Positions 11,155 through 23,180 of a stretch of DNA of 64,000 nucleotides are shown piece after piece. This DNA is from Scilla litardierei (lineage: Eukaryota > Streptophyta > Magnoliopsida > Asparagales > Asparagaceae). Below the pieces are notes generated by a model. It worked only from the letters and a program-made list of their open reading frames with translations. It ran no database searches and was not told where the DNA came from. Both the position numbers and the translations under genes were made by a program. The DNA is taken from assembly GCA_030789695.1 (NCBI GenBank), contig CM061138.1:14208214-14272213 (forward strand), given 5' to 3'. The number at the start of each line of letters is the position of its first letter. Position 1 is the stretch's first letter.

Positions 11155-11345
11155 GGGCCTGTTCTTTTCCTGGAATAGGAAATTTGGAATAGGGGGAATT
11201 GATGTATTCCTAAGAGAGAGAAAATGTAGTTATGTGTTCTTTTGGGTGGAATAGAGTATGGAATGAGGGGTTGGGAATAGAGAGTGGGGTCCACTTTCTA
11301 GTTTTGTGTTCTTTTGGCTTGTGAGGAGTTGGAATGAGAAAGTGG
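11155..11345. repeat. Left terminal and subterminal repeats of Harbinger
   Basis: The terminal CTGTTCTTTTCC is echoed by TGTGTTCTTTTGGG near 11235 and TGTGTTCTTTTGGC near 11304, each followed by GGAATRG-like sequence. The right end has a further copy in inverted orientation (CAAAAGAACAGG near 20512). Subterminal repeats of this type may bind the Myb-like or transposase protein; that role is inferred. Confidence 0.7.
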
Positions 11346-11951
11346 GAAAGTTGGAGTGTGGGGTTATATGATGAGTATAGGGTAATGGTAACCCTCCTAC
11401 CAATATAGGTATAAAATGTAAAATGAAATAAAAATGAATATGGATGTAAAAAAACCCCATTGATTATCAATCATGGAAACGCTACAGAGTAGCAAATGTG
11501 CATGACAGAATGAAATTTTTGGTCGGTCCGTTTCAGGCATTCAATATAAATAGTTACTATAATGTGAAAGACAAACGGAAATAAAAACCCTGCTTCGTCT
11601 CAGGCACGGAACAACAATAATGGACCAATAATTTGTGTCACGTAGTACAAAAAACACCGGCAGTCTCAGATATTCAACAGGTATAAATTCACAACTGGGA
11701 AACTCATGATGAAATAACACCACACGGCAGCCTAACAGCAACGACATCAACAAATCGACAAATGATATTAACCCCTGAGGAATTACAGGTGCCAACTGAT
11801 CCAAGCATGCATATAATTAAAAAAACAGGCTGTAACATTACGCCAAAACAACCCCCAATACAAGGATATTACAAAAATTCCAAAAGATACATAAAAACAC
11901 AAGTTCTAACAAGGATTTTAGTCCGACCATACAACACGATCCCCTTCCAAG

Positions 11952-12420
11952 TCAATGAAGATTGTTATACATAAGAAAACTGATAAAACATAGGCCTAAG
12001 AGGGAATACAGAACAAACTTCAGGGAGTTATAATCTTTATGCACCCTATCTAAGGTCAGCCTGTATGTCTCTAATTGGCCAACGACCATAGCCAACCGAT
12101 CGTCTATAGAATCCAACCTCCTCCCTGTCTGTGCGCAAGCAGATATATCACCTGTTCCCCCTCTTTCAGCTGCTTCCATTAAATGCAGGATAATAAACTT
12201 TGACCAGTCACTGTGAGGGGGGGTCCTTCCATACGAAGAACTCACAGATGGGACAGCTCCAAAACCTCCTGCCCGGGTTTAACTGGGTCCATGAAGTCTT
12301 CCGAGGTACACGCAGACCACAGCGGCATCTCTTGAAGTCTGAATCATCCGTCTCCAAAGCAGGTACCCGGGTCACTTCCCGAAGGCGGGAGCGAATAGAC
12401 GTGGATGAGCCTTCACTCAT
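11952..12420 (-). pseudogene. GRF-type zinc-finger protein with coiled coil and C-terminal membrane segment, frameshifted
   Basis: Two overlapping minus-strand frames together make one protein of about 150 residues. The upstream frame (12420 to 12208, 70 codons) has CRCGLRVPRKTSW followed by NPGRRFWSCPICEFFVW, the Cys pattern and Arg/Phe core of a GRF zinc finger (C-x-C ... C-P-x-C). The downstream frame (12245 to 11952) continues with a helical, coiled-coil-like stretch and ends in a hydrophobic segment near VLYSLLGLCFISFLM, likely a membrane anchor. The frames meet at a run of seven C on the minus strand (12216-12222); one C fewer would put them in register, so a 1-bp gain in a homopolymer, or a sequencing error, is likely. 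Small GRF/coiled-coil/TM proteins are multicopy in plants. It lies inside the Harbinger ends, co-oriented with the other genes. Confidence 0.75.
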
Positions 12421-15400
12421 TTAGACCTGGTCAGACATAGAAATAAACAAAATAGAAGGTATGAGATGATCATAGAAACTGAACAATTTAATGAAGTGAG
12501 AACGGGACGAGGAAGGCGTACCTATGAAAAGTACATATCGCTTTATGTCAACGTACCCGTCTTTTGCAGAAAATAGCAAGGCAAATGAGAAGGAAAAAAC
12601 AAAAATAATATACAAAACCAATCGCCTATAAATTAGATGTAAAATTTAAAATTATATAGCCCTCAGGTTGCCATATGTATCAGCTACCCAACTAGGTTGC
12701 TTGCGGTTGTCCCTTAATAATATAAACATGATACGCAAATAACATGTGTTTTATTCCCGATTCGCATGCACATTTGTGTATCTGTCATGAAATTCAGTCG
12801 TAGTCACATGGACAAAGCTATGCAACATTCACAGTCACATGCATAAAATTACAGCCTTCAGAAATGTATTTGGGATGTGATTGAAACATCAGAAGTCTCC
12901 CATAGCTCCCAGAAAAATTCACAGATTACACAAATGACAGTAATTAAGAACACTCACATATCAATAGTCCCAGATTGTACTTCATGCATGCCCAACATAC
13001 ACAGATGATAGTAAACCAAAGATGAAAGCATGACAAGCAAAGGCAATCCAAATTGAAATTCATTTAAACATTTTAATTGCATGTGATTTGGTGCTAATAT
13101 CTTGCTGTGATTTGGTGCTAATATCCTGCCTTTCTATCGACCCCAATGCTAATATCTTGCTGTGATTTGGTGCTTTGATGGTGGAGTGTCAATGTTGAAA
13201 TGCCCAAGAAGCAAAATGCATCAATAACTGTAACCCTGGCTATGCTTTATTGCAATTCGGTAATCCATCTCTTGACAACTGTGCAGTTAAAAAGAAGCAG
13301 AAAATAATAATTCAAAGGGCCAAAGTTGAACATGATAATTATTTTGGATGCTATCCAAAAACAGTGCTAGACACTAAAGAAAGGGGGGCTAATTATGCTG
13401 CCACTTGTGTTCTTGATGCCTCACCGATATGTTCATATCATTAGAGCCAGCTTTACAGCTGAGACCAGCATCAATGCCTGACTAATCAATCACAAACTTA
13501 GACAATGAAGCTGCTTAAAGCTATGTTGGTGTTTAAGACTTGTTGGATACAAAGATAATCACAGATATACTGCTACTTTTTTTTAAATAAACAAATGAAC
13601 TATTTGTATCCGAATCTAACTAGTAACAAGATAATCACAGATATACAGCATGGTGTGACTGATAAAACATGTGTCTAACAATATATGTGATGAAAAGATG
13701 CCACCAAAAAACCTGGATGTTCACCTATACACAACAACAAGTGTCCACACAACACATTCCAGCTAGGGGTATCAATAGGTCACCACCAACAACAACTACA
13801 CCGTGAAAACCAAGTATGAAATTGGAAACTTGCATATGTGCATCATGATAAGTGCATCAGCCTGCAGGTTATACATTCAAAATGCAGAAATTGGAAACTT
13901 GCTTCTGTGCAAGGCAGTAAAAAACATAAAGGTAACTGATGTTAGAACAAGGACCCAACTCAGGTGTATATCATAGGATTAGCCTTAAAAAACACAGTCA
14001 ATCCCCCCTACATCATATGCTACCATGCTCCAGCTGATTGTGATATCGATACAACAAGCAAAAAAAATGTTTCCAGATCCAACATGATAAATGTGTGCAG
14101 ATCCATCATAGAATATATGTGCCATGTGCTGATTGTGATATATGTTTGCAGCTCCATGGTAACTGAGTCTAAAAAGTGCATGAGAATTTTAGTCACAGGT
14201 CATGAGTAAAGTGGGTGAAGGGCAAGAGTAAAACAGACACACAACAGGAAATATGGGAATTTGGGCATGACATATAAACCTGGAAATTGTGATGTTGTGC
14301 TGTTGTGTCCCTTGCTATGTGGTGATACAAAACTAGGTATGGGGTGATACAAAACTAAATTGTAAAACAGGCACCCAGATACACAACATCACATAGTAAA
14401 ATAGATACACAACAGATACACAACAGGTACAAAACAGATACACAATTCAAAATGTGGTGATACAACAGCACATAGTAAAACAGATACACAACAGATACAC
14501 AACAGCACCCAGATACACAACAGCACATAATATGACTAAAAACAGAATTTGATGTGGACACATATGGGCTGCTCAATATGAAAACATATAAACATGACAG
14601 CATCCGAGTTATATTCATAACCAAACTTGGTGAAGGTCAAGAGTAAAACAGATACACAATTTAAGTCACAGGTCCACCATAATGTGAATGAGAATTTGAC
14701 AGATACACATATGTGCTGCTCAATAGGAAATAAAACCCAACCCATGTTTCTATTATTGGAACCTTCCTGCATGCCTTACTCATAATTGGGTTAGTATCAA
14801 AGAATTCGGGAGAAATCATGTGTGTCATCATTGGGCTTGTAAAGGAAAATTTTCAAATACAAAAAATATCCCAAGTTATAGCATGTCCCAAAAATAGGAA
14901 AAAAAATTTCAACTCCTGAATTACACCCAAAGTGAAAGCAGCTGGAGGCCCCCGCTTTATTGATGAATGAGGGCAAGGACAGTATGAAATTAAACCCAAC
15001 CACAAGCCAATATGTTCACATACTACATGGTGAAAATGTGCAAATACTACAAGCAAGTGCAGATTGAGGGCAAGTACAGAATGAGGGCAAATACTACATG
15101 TTCAAAATGATAACAAACCAATATGTTCAAATACCAACATGAGTATGGCTTATATTAATGTATGCACATAACAAGAGCAAAAACCAACCCACAAGATGGA
15201 AAATAGCAAATAAATCTAGTTGCATTCACCCAAACCACAAGCTGGAAAAGAGTAAAAATATATTTAGATCCAAAAAATGGCATTCACCCAACCCACATGT
15301 CTGGCATATATGAATGTATTGCAGGCCCAGGGGCATGGATAAAATCAAAAGATCAAAATAATGCATTGACATAATTACACAAACCACAAGAAGGAAATAA

Positions 15401-15708
15401 TGCAAGAAAAACCAAGTATGAAATTCATGCTTCCACCGTGAAAACCATAGTAGGAAATATAAACAAATGAGACACAAAAATGCAAGGACATGACGCTATA
15501 TAAATTACATACCCACATATTCCCAAGCAACCAAGCACTACAGTCAGTCAGTCATTCAGACATTCAACGTACAGCCACATAATAGCAGCCTAAAATCACG
15601 TAGTCATATTACAGACATACATAAGCCATATTTAATAATCCCCGCAACGTGCCCCCCCCATTGTGCATGCAAGACATATTACAAAATGTTGTTCAGAAAT
15701 TACAAGCT
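12421..15708. other. Non-coding interior of Harbinger
   Basis: About 3.3 kb of A/T-rich sequence between the GRF gene and ORF1. I recognise no conserved protein in either strand. Loosely repeated phrases (short runs of CACATG, AAACCAAG, CATATGTTCA) and one minisatellite are the only structure. It may contain UTRs, introns or regulatory sequence of the flanking genes, or a decayed earlier insertion. Confidence 0.5.
14330..14530. repeat. Degenerate minisatellite (ACAGATACACAAC)
   Basis: ACAGATACACAAC and close variants (ACAGGTACAAAAC, ACCCAGATACACAAC) recur about ten times in 200 bp, with irregular spacing of 11-20 bp. Confidence 0.75.
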
Positions 15709-17285
15709 TCATATATTACTCCCATCGTCGTCTTCCTTATCCTCACGGTCGAACTCCTCCATTTTCTTCTTTATGTACCTATTCCTTGCAACCTCAGGCA
15801 TCCCCACATACTTTCTCCCCTCAAGATCTACTTCAATAAGGTGGCTATACACCCTATCCAACTTCTCTCCAGGATACTCCGTGTGTGAATAGACACTCTT
15901 ACCAATCTCCACAGTCCAGGGTAGGTTTGAGATCCTCAAGGCTTCGGCTACCTCGGTGAGTTTCTCCACAAACACACCTTGCAATGCATCGTTGGTAGCA
16001 TTCCCCCGTGGTCTACGTCTTACCTTTTTAACAGAAGGTGGCGGGGCTGCATTGCTAGTAGCCGCTGACCCAGGACTTCGCGAGGGTGCCTGCGGGGTGT
16101 ACGGTGATGGTGTGTCATATGATTCATGCCCAAGCGGGGAAGGATTTCCCTGCTCACCTTCACCTTCAGTGAATGGGCCGCCAAAAGGTGTAAACACACC
16201 CTTAAGAAAATCCCCAGTCACTCCGTCATCACCTATAATCACTTTCAGATCAGCAAGCCATGGTAAGGGCTGATTAATGAAGTCCTTTGTTTTAGGATGG
16301 GCCTGCACGTATACACAATGTGATAATATATAGTAAAAAAGGAAATGACATAGACACGTATGTATTTGTGCGGGAATGGTGAAATTATTACCGAGGCCCA
16401 CGTGGCATATGTTTTCGGCTCCATTAAAATCATCTGCCTCTCGGGACACCACCCAACGCCACTTAAACTGCGGCACTTCTCCACATCGGCTAGTTTCTTT
16501 CGCAATCCTTTCATATGATTGCGTACATTTTGGCTTGAGTACGACGTGCCAAATGTCTCATTGATGTGGGCAGCAGCAGCATTGAATGCACAAGATTTGA
16601 ACGTCTTATCTGATTTCATCCCTTCCCTGGCCTGCTCCGCAAGGAATGGGATGAGGACCAAGTCATGTTCCCAAGGCCATATTTTGTGACCCATCCCCTT
16701 TTCTGCATTGTGCTTCATTTGCTTGCTTGGGCTAGACACTGAAGCTTCACCTGACTCATCCCGCCTCACCGACTTCCTGGAAGAATCGCTACCAAATACG
16801 GGGTCATTGCCGCTGTGTGATGCCGCCCGGGTGAATGCACTTGGGTGAGGGGGGCTAACATACTGCTGTTGTCCACCAAAACCTCCCAAACCCGGCACTT
16901 GGTAGCTCCCGCCTACATGTTGCATCCCTCCCCCAGGGACCATCCCACCCCCCTGGTAGCTCCCAACCCCCTGGCCCATGCCTCCCCCTTGAAGCAATTG
17001 CATATAGCCAGCTTGACTTGGCATATATCCGGGGTGACCACCCATTTGCAACGGCATGCTATACTGGGCATATTGGGCATAAGGCACACTTGTGCCACCT
17101 CCATAGTTGCCGCCACCATAGTTGCCCTGCCCAGGGTACTGCATATCTCCCACCCTACGTGCCATAGGTCGACGGGGAGAACTCTCATTACGTGTATCGT
17201 CGTCTACCCATTGATTATCTGATGGTGGGTCAGAGATTGGGTCCATCGGATCACGACCTTGACCTCGTTGAGATGACCCTGCCAT
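15709..17285 (-). CDS. Harbinger ORF1: Myb/SANT-like DNA-binding protein
   Basis: Two exons, 17285-16392 and 16302-15709, are joined by an 89-bp phase-0 intron (GTAATA..GTGCAG), giving 495 residues. Residues 45-145 are low complexity, rich in Gly, Tyr, Met and Gln. A Myb/SANT-like domain starts about residue 202 (KIWPWEHDLVLIPFLAEQAR), continues through NVRNHMKGLRKKL, and ends near the splice junction at TYATWAS|AHPKTKDF, a conserved end of this domain type. The C-terminal half has an SPSPY/PPPSVKKVRRRPRG basic patch, a possible nuclear signal, and an acidic tail. In PIF/Harbinger elements this protein helps the transposase bind the ends and enter the nucleus. The frame is uninterrupted. The start codon was chosen as the first ATG of the open frame. 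Confidence 0.85.
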
Positions 17286-17480
17286 GCCTACACAAAGAAT
17301 ACGATACTATTTCAAATCATTAAATGAAAATATTCAAACAACAAGAAACACACATTTCTTAGCAGAAGCATTAGTTCAGAACCTTGTTCACAGTTGCATG
17401 ATGAAAAATCTACAATAATAGTGCATAACAAAGATGACAATGTCAAACTTATATCTACCACATAGACCCCAACCCAAATT

Positions 17481-18918
17481 TCAAAGACCTTGTTCATGCG
17501 TGTTACCCTGATTATGTATGTTACAATAGTCGACCCACATATCCCACGCTATTTGGTCTCTTCGAAGTTTCCAATTGTCCCTCTGTTGTGTTTGGTCACG
17601 CAAGGACATCTGTTGGGACATATCCAAAATCGAGTCATCGTGAACATCTCCATCTTCCGCAATCACATCAACAGCATCCTCCCTAAGTTGAGGGTCATGT
17701 GGATCTGCAACTTGGATGTAATTATGCAACACAGTGCATGCTATGACGGTATCAACCTGACATGGGAATGGATAGTGGGGCTTGGAAGTCAATATCTTAA
17801 ACTTGTTCTTTAGGATACCAAAAGTCGACTCGATCTTAGTTCGTAAAGACGAGTGACGTAGGTTGAAGAGCTCCTTGTGATTTCGAGGAGCTCGATCAGT
17901 ATGGTCCTTCAGATGATATCTAACGCCCCTGTATGGAGATATGAATCCTGGCATGGTAGTATATCCAGCATCGCATAGGTAATATTTACCTACAATCATA
18001 ACCGTTATAAATTAGTATAATTTATTCACAAGATTTATTAAGTGCTACGAATTAAAATTTTGGTTAAAATCGACCTCTTACCTTCGTACACTCGAAGACC
18101 GTTTGGGGGGGGGGTAATGCCAACGCAGATTTAAGGACGGTGAAATCATTTGCTGACCCTTCCCAACCTGCCATTACATACGTGAATCTTTTATTCGGCG
18201 TTGCAGCTGCGAGAACATTTTGTGTCACCCCCTTTCGGCCTCTAAACCGGGGTACAAGATGTGCATGTAGCATGGCATCGACATGTGTCCCATCAATGAG
18301 ACCAATGCAATCCTACATCGTAATGGTGGGTCAATAGGTTAGAAAAGAGTAAAATAATACTACTCTAACTACTTCATGTCACTCCATCAAATTTATATGA
18401 CACGTACGTACCTTGAAATAAGGGTACCAGTTAGGATTATTGACGATCTCAGTAGGGGTCTCATTTGGAGCTTGCTTCAAGTACATATCCCGAATGCCAC
18501 ATACTGCTTGCATTACTTGGCCAAAGTATCGGCTAACTGTTGAACCGGAGCGTATAAAATCAACTTGCATGACTCTGTTCTTTGACTTGTGCCCTACGAT
18601 ATGTAGAAACATGGCCAACTGCTCCTCTACGGACACATGTATAGTGTCTTTAAGTAAATCCAGTTGTCTCATTAATCCGGCCAAATTCATGAATGCATGG
18701 CTCCTCATTCTCAAGTAGTGTAAACAACTACTTTCACCCCCATAGAGAATTCTACGCATGTGGGAGTTCCTATGTAGATCCCGCATAGCCGATGGCTCTC
18801 TAGGTATACGGTTTGGCCTACCCTCTAGGTTACGCATGCAGTGTATGATGACAAGAATGACTGCCGCCGCTGCCGCGGCACGTGGGTTACCCCCGATCAT
18901 GCCCCCGTTGTTATCCAT
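17481..18918 (-). CDS. PIF/Harbinger transposase (DDE_4 / HARBI1-type nuclease)
   Basis: Three exons: 18918-18412, 18312 to about 18090, and about 17989-17481, roughly 412 residues. Intron 1 (18313-18411) is phase 0 with GT..AG ends. Intron 2 is slightly ambiguous; a donor at 18089 keeps the frame, whereas the more obvious GTAAGA donor at 18081 would not. Catalytic residues fit the D-D-E triad: GLIDGTHVDA (D about 176), GSANDFTVL (D about 225) and KIESTFGILKNKF (E about 297). YYLCDAGY and FISPYRGVRYHL are also family-typical. The N-terminus has a poly-Ala stretch and a helix-turn-helix-like region (VSVEEQLAMFLHIVGH). All exons are open, so the element may be functional. It lies 195 bp upstream of ORF1 on the same strand. 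Confidence 0.88.
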
Positions 18919-20617
18919 CTAAAGCATTTAGGAATCAACTAAATAATTATGCTTAAAATGATATAACCAACAATCATACATGAATTATCATCAACTAAAA
19001 ACCGTGTCAGAAAATTACAAATAATTGGAAACTAAAATAATTTGTAATAGTAGCCCTCAGGATTACATTTATTTTCATTTTCCCCCTTGGTGGCATGGCG
19101 GTTGCTCCACATATTTAAATATTTCCATACACTGAATTTAATCATATCCATAAGCCAATTTCAAATATAGGAACCTTCCTGCCAGCCTATCATAATTTTT
19201 CCTTTGCATATGCTTCATCACTGGGCTCACATATCTAGCAAAACTTATTATTTGAAAATATGTGAAAAATTTATAAGTACGGCACTTTGGGAAAAATAAC
19301 ATGGAATCAATATCAATTTTATCTGTTGCATGCCAGTGTGCTTGCCACTTCAAATTCTCTACAGCATGGCATGTAGGGGTACATGAACCCTTTATTTATG
19401 CCTCACCTTTCATTTCATACAACTGGATGCCGCCACCAACACCTTTACACGACATGCATGAAAATACTTGAAATTGCCCTCAGAATGTATTCCAAATCAT
19501 TTAAGCAGTTCGATTTTATTGGTCTATATCACGCATTCCCCCTTCACGTAAGTATGATTCCTCATAGGGCAATGTTTCCTTGGCCGTCATTATCAAATGT
19601 TTTCAGCTTGCATGTATTGCGTTGGATGGCAAAAACATCTAATATATGAAATGTAGCATACTTGGTGGGCAATGATCTGTTTAAATTTTTTGATAAAGCC
19701 TTCTTAAAACAATCCCAAATATATTCAACATTCAAGGAATGCGGAGGCGGGGTTTATGAAACCCGAGCATGTGAACACATCATCACAATATCAAACCACA
19801 CCCATGTCCATCAAAGAAACCACAGATGACAAAAATTCAGTATTTCGACCGGCAATGAACATCCAAACCACACACAAATGATATCCGGAGATATACCTGT
19901 CAGTTGATCAGAAGAGAAGAATGGAGATGAAGCTTGCGTTACAGAGATCACGCTGCCTTGGGCACACCCGCAGATCCCCGACGTCAGGGATAACAAACGG
20001 CAACCCTTACGGCGCAATCTACTGTCCGAATCTAGTGTCCACATAAATTCGTGGGGATCAGTTCTTTGGACAAGAAATCATGCATAAACGTAAACTATTT
20101 CTAAGTAAAAATGCCAACTTTACCGTTTTTTTCGTTTCAGACGCTCGGATCCAACTTCTTTTCAGTTCATCGCCTCCTTCAATCAACCATGGTCAGATCC
20201 TACGAAGCTGCCATACTCAGTCGACGGCGACAACCCAAAAAGATACTGGCTTGGGGTCGAAGCCACCCAGATCTGTCGCCTATTTTTAGGGTTTCGCCTG
20301 CTGCTGTTGCGAGAAGAGGGATACGAAGGTGGAATGGCAGATTCGAGGCAGGGGGGTGATCACAAGCGGAGAGAGAGAGCAAAAGCGAGCGTGGGCCCAG
20401 CTTGAAGACGGATTCCAGCCAATTCCAACCAAAAAACGATAACTCCTGACAAGCCCGTGGTATTCCAAAACCCCCCTCCACGCAAGCATTCTGCCTCCGC
20501 CTTCAACAAGCGCAAAAGAACAGGTCACCGGATTCCAAACGTGGAATCTCGACTGTCGTACGTGAACAGTGCAAAAAACCCTATTCCCTGGCCTATTCTC
20601 GCGAAAAGAACAGGCCC
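18919..20617. other. Right non-coding arm of Harbinger
   Basis: Contains the presumed promoter and 5' UTR of the transposase gene and the right terminus. The last 250 bp are GC-richer and carry subterminal CAAAAGAACAGG near 20512 in inverted orientation to the left-end copies. ORFs here (for example 19811-20044) have no domain and look fortuitous. Confidence 0.6.
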
Positions 20618-20620
20618 TTA
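20618..20620. repeat. Right TSD (TTA) of the Harbinger element
   Basis: Matches 11152-11154; sequence resumes GATAACAGGGG exactly as in the intact LTR copy near 26312. Confidence 0.95.
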
Positions 20621-21359
20621 GATAACAGGGGAGAGTTTATTATATAGAGTAAACAACATGAATATAAAATGATATATACACAATAAGTTAGGTTGTTAGA
20701 TCTGAATTTATTCAGATCCAACCACTATTACGGTGGGTTTAAGTGGGGGGTAGATCTAGGGTTAGGGTATGATTAAAAGTAATTTAGTAAATTTGATTGG
20801 TAATTGTAAAAAGGTACTTAGTCATTGTAATTAACAAAGCAGAGGAATACAAACGCGTTTTCACAAACGACTCCGAAAAATTATGAGAACATACCCACGG
20901 GATCATATCGTCGCGAGGATCGCAAATACGAGATCCGATTTGGGATTCGAGCTAAGGAAGTACATGTTTTAGGTCAAAACGTTTAGAAAGCGGGTTTGCG
21001 GGTTCTATGTTGAAATGATATCCGAAAATTATAAAATTAATGTGGGAAGCCCTAAATGATCATAGGATGCTACTGTAGAAGTTTGAAGACGTTTTGAATA
21101 CGTTTGTATAGAAAATAAATTCGTCAAAACAAAACGGTAATTTTGGGAGATGAATTTTAACAGAAATGTTTTGGGCATTTGAGGAAATCTAAAATTGCTG
21201 AAATACAATATGATAAGTCTAGTGCTCTAAAATATTTTTATAAGAATTTTTTGAAATCAGTTTTGATATATAACTCCTAACTAACCATTATAAAGAAAAT
21301 TTACAATAAAAATACGTTAAGTACGTTTTTGAAGTGTTTGAAAAATACAGGCCGTTACA

Positions 21360-21395
21360 TCCTACCCTCCTTAAAATAATTCCGTCCTCGGAATT
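21360..21395 (-). other. Polypurine tract and gypsy-type 3' end of element C
   Basis: On the minus strand CCGAGGACGGAATTATTTTA then AGGAGGGTAGGA precede the LTR start TGTAACGGCC at 21359. This fixes the orientation of the element and places it with chromovirus-like gypsy elements. Confidence 0.8.
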
Positions 21396-22885
21396 CAGAA
21401 GATCGGTAATCGTCTAAGCAATTTAAACGATCGAAAGGAAGGCTTGACGAACGGCCACGACATAGGAAAATAAGTTGTTAATAGCATGAAATAAAACGTG
21501 ATATCACATCATTAAGAAAACAAAGGATGAATACATGAATACATACTATTGACATCACCATAGTTTCCGTAACTAGTCCCGAGACTAGTATCATCATCAT
21601 AGTTATCTCGACTTTTCAAGTAGCCAAAATATAAGATAATGGCATTATATGAAAATGAGGGTTATTATGATGATGACATCTGGTCGAACTTGGAACCTGA
21701 GGTGATAAGTCAGTAGCAAGCTTATTGAACAACATAACATAAAGATCATAAAGTCTAAAATTACAACTCATGGCATTAATGAATACTGGTACCTAGCCAA
21801 GCAAATCATCGCCATAGCATACATAAACGTAATGGCTAAAGCTAATGCATTCGCGCTGCTACAACTTAACCAGCCGAACACAAATGACTTCATCTGCCAT
21901 GCTACCAAATTACAAGTCAATATCTAGATTGACACGTAAAGGCAAATGTAAGGCCCATTCTCGAGGGTCAAGATCATCGCTACCACTTTTTCCAGCAGTT
22001 TCCATAACATTCAACAAGATGCACACATCCTAGCCGTCTCCCAAATCCGAGCACAATACGGACATCCAAAATCAAAACCTAAGGCCAAAAGCAAGCCAAT
22101 AATCGTCGACAATAATACTAGATGCCAACACCAATGGTCGATATCTACTGCCATCATCATCAGCCCTAAGCAATTTAACGACCAAAAAGTCACGAACCCA
22201 CAAACACGAAGGAGCGGCCCTAAGAGGAAATCGGAGCTGGGCACCTCAAGGGGGAAGAACCAGAAAAAGGAGCTCCCAAGAATACCAAGAGCGACGGGTT
22301 CCCAATATCCCGACCACACGGCAATAGCGAGGGTGGCGGTGAGGGCCGTCACTAAGCCCGGCAATCCCCAAAGTCGTCAGTGGGCCATTGGCGGCTGTCG
22401 ATCCACGGCGGCGAGGGCTACGGCTGGCTGTCGATCCATGGCGGCGAGGTACGACGGCTGCGACTGCGAGACGTGGCGGGGGCCTCCGGGATGGAGCGGA
22501 GCTACGGGTGAGGCTGGATGAGCTCGGGCGAGAGAGGCGAGGAAGATGACAAAACCAATAATGAGGGGAGGTGGTAGGCGGGAAAGAATTCAAACACGTG
22601 GAAAAATCAGGTACAAGATGAAAGTAGGGTCTAGAAGAGAAACACGAGCTCAAGAAGGATGCAATAATGCAATAGCCTACACGTCGGGTCTGGCTCGATA
22701 CTCCGCTGGTCCTTCTGAACGGCTTTTGCTGAGGTACACGAACTTTGGATGATTGGGTATATCGATTTCTACCCTCCTTTGACGACAGTCAATGGTGGCA
22801 TGAAATGTCCATAACCAATACATCCCGAAGAAGTCGATAAAGAGATCTCATCTACAAATCACCACAGAGCATTGGAGGCATCCAC

Positions 22886-23180
22886 TGGTTACCGGTAGTG
22901 AACTGCCAGCGATCTTGACCTTCCAACGGGAGTCAGAGGTTCAACAGTGATGGCATGTGTTTGAACGAAACGACTCGCCAAGAAACAATGTGTAGCTCCT
23001 GAGTCGAACAGTGTGAGGGCAGGTTTACCGGCTATTAAGACGGTACCTACCGTGATGAGAATCGAGTCTAAGCTTATGATTTCTAAATATTAGAGTATGT
23101 AGCTTAGTGAAAAATCACATACATGTGATTACTTGGCCCGTAGCTTCGGCTTCTTCCACTGTCATGGTATAAGCTTGGCG
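22886..23180 (-). pseudogene. Gypsy gag-protease remnant
   Basis: The minus strand reads an open stretch with the aspartic protease active site DSGATH (22988-23005), preceded by LIAGKPALTLF and followed by CFLASRFVQTH and PLTPVGRSRS, all typical of plant Ty3/gypsy protease. Just upstream, RRQAYTMTVEEAEATGQVI resembles the gag-protease linker. The frames carry stops between these parts, so no complete protein is encoded. Confidence 0.8.

Larger units (their letters stand above)
11155..20617 (-). mobile_element. PIF/Harbinger DNA transposon, 9463 bp, probably autonomous
   Basis: Termini GGGCCTGTTCTTTTC (left) and GAAAAGAACAGGCCC (right) form a 15-bp perfect inverted repeat extended by imperfect GGAATAGG-type sequence, with a 3-bp TTA TSD; both are hallmarks of the superfamily. 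It carries a Myb/SANT-like ORF1 and a DDE_4-type transposase, both open once introns are removed, plus a GRF zinc-finger gene, all on the minus strand. The empty site survives in the sister LTR. At about 9.5 kb it is large for the family, and around 6 kb is non-coding. Confidence 0.93.
8683..21359 (-). mobile_element. 3' LTR of element C, interrupted by Harbinger
   Basis: The segments 8683-11154 and 20621-21359 together match the right LTR 23827-27051. The ends read TGTAACGACC at the left and GGCCGTTACA at the right. I saw scattered single-base differences and a few short indels, for example near 10285 versus 25435, where the right copy has about 19 extra bases. Confidence 0.85.

Noticed and set aside
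18064..18081. GTAAGAGG as the donor of the second transposase intron
   Set aside because: With the acceptor at 17990-17992 it breaks the frame; the donor at 18089 keeps the conserved frame, although this is weaker by consensus and unproven.
22011..22364. Hydrophobic ORF as a membrane protein gene
   Set aside because: No recognisable family, no splice or promoter context, and it lies inside the reduced interior of element C.
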